A DNA stretch of 6,405 nucleotides from Mycoplasmatota bacterium. Lineage in GTDB: Bacteria > Bacillota_I > Bacilli_A > Izemoplasmatales > Hujiaoplasmataceae. The DNA is taken from positions 1 to 6,405 of the forward strand of contig JAGLYJ010000067.1 of the NCBI GenBank assembly GCA_023132365.1, given 5' to 3'. Made by a program: the position numbers and the translations under genes. Positions 1-4,516 of this stretch are shown piece by piece. The first letter of the stretch is position 1, and every line of letters begins with the position of its first letter. Under the pieces are notes generated by a model. That model was not told where the DNA came from and ran no database searches. It saw only the letters and a program-made list of their open reading frames with translations.

Positions 1-833
1 ATCCTGATGAAGTTGTAGCAATGGGCGCTGCAATTCAAGGTGGAGTTTTACAAGGTGATGTTAAAGATGTATTATTACTTGATGTTACACCTCTATCACT
101 AGGTATTGAAACATTGGGCGGAGTATCTACAAAACTAATTGAAAGAAATACTACAATCCCAACATCAAAATCTCAAGTGTTTAGTACAGCTCAAGATAAT
201 CAACCAACAGTTGATATCCATGTATTGCAAGGTGAAAGGTCAATGGCTAAAGACAATAAAACTTTAGGACATTTCCAATTAAGTGACATTCCACCAGCAA
301 GAAGAGGTGTTCCACAAATCGAAGTTAAATTTGATATTGATGCTAATGGTATTGTTAATGTACATGCTAAAAATGTAGCAACTGGAAAAGCTAACTCAAT
401 CACTATTCAATCAAGTTCAAGCTTATCAGATGATGAAATTGAAAAGTTAGTTAGAGAAGCAGAAGAAAATGCAGAAGCTGACAAAGAAAAACGTGAAGAA
501 GTAGATTTAAGAAATGAATCAGATCAATTAATATTTGTTACTAATAAAGCTATAGAAGATTTAGCTGACAAAGTTACTGATTCTGAAAAAGAAGATGCAG
601 AAAGCAAGATTAAAGAATTAGAAGAAGCGCTAAAAGGTGATAATCTAGATATGATTAAGACCGCTAAAGCTAGTCTTGAAAAATCAGCTCAAGCATTATC
701 AGAAAGAGTATATAAAGAACAACAACAAGATCAAGGTGGTCAAGATAATCAATCTCAAGATTATACACAACCAGATGATGAAGATAATAAAGACGATGAT
801 GATGTCTTTGATGCAGATTACAAAGAAATGTAA
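1..833 (+). CDS. dnaK: Chaperone protein DnaK (Hsp70), C-terminal part, 5' end cut by window edge
   Basis: ATP-dependent cytosolic Hsp70 chaperone that binds exposed hydrophobic segments of unfolded proteins, working with DnaJ and GrpE. The reading frame is open from base 3 (first two bases are the end of a split codon, probably Asn of NPDEVVAMGAA), so the ATG at 21 is an internal methionine and not the start. About 276 residues are visible, starting near residue 366 of the E. coli protein. They comprise the last helix of the nucleotide-binding domain, the interdomain linker VLLLDV (fragment residues 23-28) followed by TPLSLGIET, the beta-sandwich substrate-binding domain (about 30-143, with NTTIPT, QVFSTAQDNQ and IHVLQGER), the helical lid (about 144-245), and a Gln/Asp-rich low-complexity tail ending DDDVFDADYKEM, the usual acidic DnaK terminus. 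Stop is TAA. It lies 52 bp upstream of dnaJ in the same orientation, probably cotranscribed. Its promoter and any CIRCE element would be left of the window. Confidence 0.98.
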   Translation, partial: PDEVVAMGAAIQGGVLQGDVKDVLLLDVTPLSLGIETLGGVSTKLIERNTTIPTSKSQVFSTAQDNQPTVDIHVLQGERSMAKDNKTLGHFQLSDIPPARRGVPQIEVKFDIDANGIVNVHAKNVATGKANSITIQSSSSLSDDEIEKLVREAEENAEADKEKREEVDLRNESDQLIFVTNKAIEDLADKVTDSEKEDAESKIKELEEALKGDNLDMIKTAKASLEKSAQALSERVYKEQQQDQGGQDNQSQDYTQPDDEDNKDDDDVFDADYKEM

Positions 834-885
834 AAATTGTGGTAGTTAATAAATTAATTAAAAAATCAACTCGAGGTGTATAACA
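834..885 (+). promoter_or_regulatory. dnaK-dnaJ intergenic spacer with dnaJ ribosome binding site
   Basis: This 52-bp A/T-rich spacer carries GAGGTG at 873-878, seven bases before the dnaJ ATG at 886, a well-placed Shine-Dalgarno site that fixes the dnaJ start. I see no convincing promoter and no hairpin followed by a T-run, so readthrough from dnaK into dnaJ is the simplest reading. Confidence 0.7.
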
Positions 886-2007
886 ATGGCTAAAAAAGAT
901 TATTATGAGGTCTTAGGGATAAATAAAAGTTCTACCCCAGACGATATAAAAAAATCATATCGTAAACTAGCAAAAAAATATCATCCAGATGTATCTACAG
1001 AAACGAATGCAGAAAGCAAGTTTAAAGAAGTGCAAGAAGCATACGATATTCTAAGTGATACAACAAAAAAAGCTCAATATGACCAATTTGGACACGCTGC
1101 ATTTGATCAAGCCGGAGGGTTTGGTCAAGGTGGCTTTAGCCAAGGTGATTTTGATTTTGGAGACATTTTTAGTGCTTTCTTTGGTGGTGGCGGAGCCAGG
1201 TCTCAAAGAGCTACAAATAGACCATTAAAAGGTTCAGATATACGAAGAAGAATGACAGTTTCATTTGAAGAATCAATCTTTGGGAAAAAAGAGAAAATAA
1301 AAATCCCAGTATATGATGAATGTCATGTGTGTCATGGATTAGGTGCTAAATCAAAAAGTGATATAAAGGCTTGTTCAAGATGTCATGGAAGTGGTTCAGT
1401 AATTGTTGAGTCTCAAACATTATTTGGAAGAACACAAACAAGAAGAGCCTGTCCAACTTGTCATGGGACCGGCAAGGAAATTATCCGTAAATGCTCAAAT
1501 TGTAATGGCGAAGGTGTAGAAAAAGTTATAAAGGAAGTTGAAATAAGAGTACCAGAGGGTATTGAAACTGGGCAACAAATACGTTTAGAAAACTTTGGTA
1601 ATAAAGGCTCAAATGGTGGTCCTAATGGTGATTTATATATTGTATTTGAAGTTAGAAAATCAGATACTTATTTAAGACAAGGCGACGATATTATCATTAG
1701 CATTCCGTTAACTTTTGCTCAAGCTGCTTTAGGTACAGAAATTCAGGTGCCAACAGTATATGGAAAAGTGTTGTTAAAAGTACCATCAGGGACACAATCC
1801 GATTCTAAATTTAGATTAAAAGGAAAAGGAGCGCCAAATATCCGTAGTAAAGCAAAAGGTGATCAACATGTTATTGTTACAGTTGTTACTCCTTCGAAAT
1901 TAAATACTGAGCAAAAGAAGATATTTGTACAACTTTCTAAAGTAGAAGATAAACCTCAAAATAATAATAATACATTTTGGTCAAAAATAAAGAATTCATT
2001 TAAATAA
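886..2007 (+). CDS. dnaJ: Chaperone protein DnaJ (Hsp40, type I)
   Basis: J-domain co-chaperone that delivers unfolded clients to DnaK and stimulates its ATPase in the cytosol. The 373-residue length is normal for bacterial DnaJ and all domains are present in order: J domain (about 4-68) with the essential HPD at 33-35; Gly/Phe-rich linker (about 68-104, GGFGQGGF, FFGGGG); zinc-binding region with four CxxCxGxG repeats, cysteines at 146/149, 163/166, 189/192 and 203/206; and two C-terminal beta domains (about 215-340, including NGDLYIVFEV and GAPN). The C-terminus (354-373) is an Asn-rich stretch followed by TFWSKIKNSFK, a variable region in the family. The start is supported by GAGGTG at 873-878 and by the standard N-terminus MAKKDYYEVLG. 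It follows dnaK on the same strand and is closed by a terminator 15 bp downstream, so the chaperone transcript ends here. Confidence 0.98.
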   Translation: MAKKDYYEVLGINKSSTPDDIKKSYRKLAKKYHPDVSTETNAESKFKEVQEAYDILSDTTKKAQYDQFGHAAFDQAGGFGQGGFSQGDFDFGDIFSAFFGGGGARSQRATNRPLKGSDIRRRMTVSFEESIFGKKEKIKIPVYDECHVCHGLGAKSKSDIKACSRCHGSGSVIVESQTLFGRTQTRRACPTCHGTGKEIIRKCSNCNGEGVEKVIKEVEIRVPEGIETGQQIRLENFGNKGSNGGPNGDLYIVFEVRKSDTYLRQGDDIIISIPLTFAQAALGTEIQVPTVYGKVLLKVPSGTQSDSKFRLKGKGAPNIRSKAKGDQHVIVTVVTPSKLNTEQKKIFVQLSKVEDKPQNNNNTFWSKIKNSFK

Positions 2008-2021
2008 AAGTTATATATATT

Positions 2022-2055
2022 AAAGAATCTAAGAAATTTGGATTCTTTTTATTTT
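2022..2055 (+). terminator. Rho-independent terminator after dnaJ
   Basis: AAAGAATC (2022-2029) pairs perfectly with GATTCTTT (2041-2048). The stem can extend by one G-U and two A-U pairs to 11 bp, leaving a five-base loop GAAAT at 2033-2037. It is followed immediately by a T-rich tail through 2055 (TTTTTATTTT). It starts 15 bp after the dnaJ stop and ends 5 bp before the -35 box of the next promoter, so it separates the chaperone transcript from the PadR/Wadjet operon. The stem is A/U-rich and therefore only moderately stable; some readthrough is possible. Confidence 0.85.
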
Positions 2056-2059
2056 GCTG

Positions 2060-2088
2060 TTTACAAATGGATTATGTTCATGTATAAT
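2060..2088 (+). promoter_or_regulatory. Sigma-A-type promoter of the padR-jetABC operon
   Basis: TTTACA at 2060-2065 (5 of 6 matches to TTGACA) and a perfect TATAAT at 2083-2088 are separated by exactly 17 bp. Transcription would start near 2095, giving a 5' leader of roughly 54 nt before the padR ATG. It is the only good promoter seen ahead of the tightly packed genes that follow, so it probably drives the whole operon. The -10 box lies within or next to the inverted-repeat arm described separately, so occupancy by a repressor would block it. Confidence 0.8.
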
Positions 2089-2123
2089 ATAAGCAGGTTA
2101 TGCATAAAATGAATATACATAAA
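2077..2123. promoter_or_regulatory. Candidate PadR operator: inverted repeat plus central palindrome
   Basis: TTCATGTATA (2077-2086) and TATACATAAA (2114-2123) are inverted copies matching at 9 of 10 positions, centred at about 2100. Next to the centre is a perfect 10-bp palindrome, TTATGCATAA (2098-2107). PadR-family regulators commonly recognise ATGT...ACAT dyads, and both ATGT (2080-2083) and ACAT (2117-2120) occur here, with further copies at 2074-2077 and 2130-2133. The distance between arms is larger than the usual single PadR site of about 16 bp, so this could be two dimer sites or the palindrome alone may be the operator. The left arm overlaps the -10 box, which suits autorepression. 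The match is by eye in A/T-rich DNA and chance dyads are possible. Confidence 0.45.
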
Positions 2124-2135
2124 CAGATTACATAG

Positions 2136-2144
2136 AGGAGGTGA
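2136..2144 (+). promoter_or_regulatory. Very strong ribosome binding site for padR
   Basis: AGGAGGTGA is a full complement of the 16S rRNA 3' tail, placed 7 bases (from the end of AGGAGG) before the ATG at 2149. It decides the start of the PadR gene and suggests efficient translation of the regulator when the operon is transcribed. Confidence 0.85.
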
Positions 2145-2148
2145 GATA

Positions 2149-2499
2149 ATGACGAATTCAGGCGAATATGTAAGAGGTTTTACTAATTATATTATTCTTT
2201 CAATCTTAGGAAACTTTGATAGTTATGGTTATGAAATGACCAAAATCATTGATTCAGTAAGTAAACAGAACATTCAACTTACAGAAGCTGCGCTATATAC
2301 TGCTTTGAAAAGAATGCTTGCTGAAGAAAAAATAGCTTCCTATTCAGGAAAGAATAAAAAAGGAATGAATAGACGTTATTATCGAATTACTCCAAAGGGT
2401 AAAAGAGAATTGAAATCATTTAGGAAAGATTGGGTAATGATAGAAAATACCTTGTCAAGTTTAGTTGGTGGAGATTTCAAATATATTAGAGAAAATTAA
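2149..2499 (+). CDS. PadR-family winged-helix transcriptional regulator
   Basis: DNA-binding regulator, most likely a repressor of its own operon. The 116 residues fit the short PadR subfamily: a winged helix-turn-helix at about 13-85 with the family pattern of a hydrophobic first helix (YIILSILG, 14-21), the YGYEM turn (26-30), the recognition-helix region LTEAALYTALKRML (44-57), and a wing ending in RRYYRITPKGKREL (75-88). A single short C-terminal helix (about 89-108) would provide the dimer interface. There is no separate ligand domain. The start is fixed by AGGAGGTGA at 2136-2144. It is the first gene after the promoter at 2060-2088 and only 11 bp separate its stop from jetA, so it is cotranscribed with the Wadjet genes. 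Known PadR proteins are usually ligand-released repressors; its ligand and whether it controls jetABC are inference from position. Confidence 0.9.
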   Translation: MTNSGEYVRGFTNYIILSILGNFDSYGYEMTKIIDSVSKQNIQLTEAALYTALKRMLAEEKIASYSGKNKKGMNRRYYRITPKGKRELKSFRKDWVMIENTLSSLVGGDFKYIREN

Positions 2500-2503
2500 G
2501 GAG
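2498..2503 (+). promoter_or_regulatory. jetA ribosome binding site overlapping the padR stop codon
   Basis: AAGGAG begins inside the TAA stop of the regulator gene and lies 7 bases before the ATG at 2511. This arrangement places jetA translation directly behind termination on padR and supports one transcript and possible translational coupling. Confidence 0.75.
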
Positions 2504-2510
2504 TGAGTTT

Positions 2511-3914
2511 ATGGACCTATATAATGTAATACCCAAACATTTTTTCAATGTTTTAGCAAGTAAAAATCAAACTGTATATGTAGCTTGTATATTAGAAATG
2601 TATAAAGCTTATGAGCAAGGCTCTATTTTAGGAATGGATAAATCTTTAGCTAAGCAAGTGCTTATAGATTATTTAGACTTGAATCCACTAGACGAAGAAC
2701 TAGAAGGAACTGAATATGAGTTTGAAATAACAAATAGAGATAGAGCAAATCAAGTTATTAGAAGACTTGAAGAATGTGAATGGATTGATATCGATGTGAA
2801 CAATGATTACGAGGAGATAGTTAATTTCCGTGATTATGCAATAACAATCATTCATGCCCTTCGTGAAATTTCTAATGATTCATTTTATGGAGATTCTTCA
2901 GAAGGTCATGAATTTAGAGGATATATCTATACAGTGTATTCTTTATTGAACTCAGAAGAAGGCGAATACGGAATGGTAGTTAATCAAGTATATAAGAATA
3001 CCGCAGCCTTTGTAAGAGAAATTAGAAAGCTCGATTCTAGATTGAAGTCATATATTAGAACCATTATTGATAACTCAGAAATAAAGGATTTAATCAATTT
3101 GCTAGTAGAATATAAAGTAGAACTAGTAGACCAAGCTTATCGAAGACTTAAAACAAGTGATAATATCAATAAGTATCGACTTGAGATTATTAAGAAGCTT
3201 GAAAGTTTTCAATCAGACCCAGTTATTATGGAGAAGATTTCTAAAGAATATATAGTTCAATCCCATAATAATAAAGAGTTAGCAATGGTTAGAGCAAATA
3301 AACGTATTGATGATATGATTGATATTTATAACTCAATAAATTATATAATTGATGAAATTGATAATAAGAACAAAGTATATGTTAATTCAACAATTGCGAA
3401 AATAAAATTCTTATTATCTGATGATGAAAATGTAATTACGAAATTAACAAGAATACTCAAATACACATCAAAAGAGATCAAAAATAGACGAACTAAAAAA
3501 GCATTACAAAATATTGAACCATTATTTAATTTATCTACATATACTCAAATTAGTCCTAATTCATTATATACACCAAGAGGATTCTACAAACGAGTTGATT
3601 CACAATATCTTGAAGAAAATAATGGCGGACCTGGAATTAAGCTTCAGGAAGAATTCTATAAAGAATTTGAAAGAAACTATTCTGAAGATGTTATTAGCAA
3701 GTATTTAAATGAGTACTTTAAAGAAAACACATTAATCAAAGCATCAGAAATAATTAGAAATGATATGTCTGATGAAGCTGTATTAAAATTACTTTATATT
3801 TTAGTATATGCAGGAGATGAATTAGATTACTATATTCAGCCATTACAAAATACAATCGAGCATTCTAAGTTTGAACTAGATGATTTTGAAATAATAAGGG
3901 GGTATGAAGGATGA
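2511..3914 (+). CDS. jetA: Wadjet system protein JetA (kleisin/MukF-like subunit)
   Basis: Predicted kleisin-like subunit of a JetABCD SMC complex, which recognises and linearises circular plasmid DNA in the cytosol. The N-terminus (LYNVIPKHFFNVLASKNQTVYV, residues 3-24) is the hallmark opening of the Wadjet JetA family I know from Bacillota (the DUF5716-type, from memory). Residues about 1-115 look like a winged-helix domain: a helix at 78-90, then a two-strand wing WIDIDVN...EEIVNF and an amphipathic helix. About 150-335 is all-helical, charged and likely coiled, matching a MukF-like middle region. About 350-460 forms a second, acidic helical domain, expected to contact the JetC head. No signal peptide or membrane segment is seen. 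Start is supported by AAGGAG at 2498-2503. The TGA stop overlaps the jetB ATG (ATGA), and this UGA stop argues for genetic code 11. It could in principle be another MukF-like condensin subunit, but the JetB and JetC matches favour Wadjet. Confidence 0.85.
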   Translation: MDLYNVIPKHFFNVLASKNQTVYVACILEMYKAYEQGSILGMDKSLAKQVLIDYLDLNPLDEELEGTEYEFEITNRDRANQVIRRLEECEWIDIDVNNDYEEIVNFRDYAITIIHALREISNDSFYGDSSEGHEFRGYIYTVYSLLNSEEGEYGMVVNQVYKNTAAFVREIRKLDSRLKSYIRTIIDNSEIKDLINLLVEYKVELVDQAYRRLKTSDNINKYRLEIIKKLESFQSDPVIMEKISKEYIVQSHNNKELAMVRANKRIDDMIDIYNSINYIIDEIDNKNKVYVNSTIAKIKFLLSDDENVITKLTRILKYTSKEIKNRRTKKALQNIEPLFNLSTYTQISPNSLYTPRGFYKRVDSQYLEENNGGPGIKLQEEFYKEFERNYSEDVISKYLNEYFKENTLIKASEIIRNDMSDEAVLKLLYILVYAGDELDYYIQPLQNTIEHSKFELDDFEIIRGYEG

Positions 3915-4516
3915 TACTTGAAAATTTTGATGAACTTAACGCAGGACAAAAGAATATGTTTGCTAAGACGTGTTTGAGATTACTTCAAACAGGATTTCTA
4001 GCTAGAGACAAACGCGATAATAAGGATATGTATTACTTTTTATTGAGTTATAAGAAATACTTTGATGAGTATTTTGAAATAATTCATTATGAAGTTAACC
4101 TAGACAGAGAAAATGGAGCTGTACAACTAGTGCATGAGGATAGTTCTAATGTATTAAGATTAAACAAAGAAGAAACTGTAATACTATTAATATTAAGAAT
4201 TCTTTATCATCAGCATTTAGCTGATACCTCAATTAACGACAATATTATAATTTCAATTAATGAATTACATCAGTATTATGATTCATTAGAACTTAAAAAG
4301 AAGATAAATAAAACAGATTTAGTAAAAATCTTAAGAATGTACAAAAAATACAATATCATTGAACCACTTGGTGATATTACAAAGTCAAATTCTAAGGTTG
4401 TAATCTTCTCAACGGTTCTTCTAGCAATTAATACTAGTGCAATTAATGATGTGTATGATTTAATTTCTAGAATTGATCCAGGACAAGGAAGTGAAGAACA
4501 TGAAGAAGCTAACTAA
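3911..4516 (+). CDS. jetB: Wadjet system protein JetB (MukE-like winged-helix subunit)
   Basis: Predicted KITE/MukE-like accessory subunit that binds the JetA kleisin and helps load DNA on the SMC complex. The 201 residues fit two tandem winged-helix domains. The first is about 12-77 (helices FAKTCLRLLQTGFLAR, YYFLLSYKKYFDEYF, then strands EIIHYEVN and GAVQLVHE). The second is about 82-175 (LRLNKEETVILLILRILYHQ, a helix ISINELHQYYDSL, a recognition-like helix KTDLVKILRMYKKYNII, and a hydrophobic strand pair ending VVIFSTVLLAI). The pattern LxKEExxxLLILRxLY is what I recall from the JetB family next to DUF5716-type JetA (probably DUF6063). The tail 189-201 is polar and acidic and is encoded over the jetC start. 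A ribosome site AAGGGGG at 3896-3902 lies 8 bases before the ATG. The 4-bp overlap with jetA and 17-bp overlap with jetC imply coupled, stoichiometric synthesis. Confidence 0.82.
   Translation: MILENFDELNAGQKNMFAKTCLRLLQTGFLARDKRDNKDMYYFLLSYKKYFDEYFEIIHYEVNLDRENGAVQLVHEDSSNVLRLNKEETVILLILRILYHQHLADTSINDNIIISINELHQYYDSLELKKKINKTDLVKILRMYKKYNIIEPLGDITKSNSKVVIFSTVLLAINTSAINDVYDLISRIDPGQGSEEHEEAN

Noticed and set aside
21..23. ATG at 21 as the start of a short 270-residue protein
   Set aside because: The frame is open upstream to the window edge and the residues before it (PDEVVA) match DnaK, so this is an internal methionine of a cut gene.
200..403. Minus-strand open frame of 67 codons inside dnaK
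   Set aside because: It lies fully opposite the well-conserved DnaK substrate-binding domain, has no ribosome site and resembles no family; it is a shadow of the real gene.
721..830. Gln/Asp-rich repeat-like stretch at the end of dnaK
   Set aside because: Low-complexity acidic and Gln-rich tails are normal in bacterial DnaK; no regular repeat unit is present.
834..885. Possible terminator or separate promoter between dnaK and dnaJ
   Set aside because: The A/T-rich spacer has only short self-complementary TTAATTAA-type words, no stable hairpin with a T-run, and no spaced -35/-10 pair.
3514..3708. Plus-strand open frame of 64 codons inside jetA
   Set aside because: It is out of frame within the long jetA reading frame, begins mid-gene with no Shine-Dalgarno site and is explained by A/T-rich codon composition.
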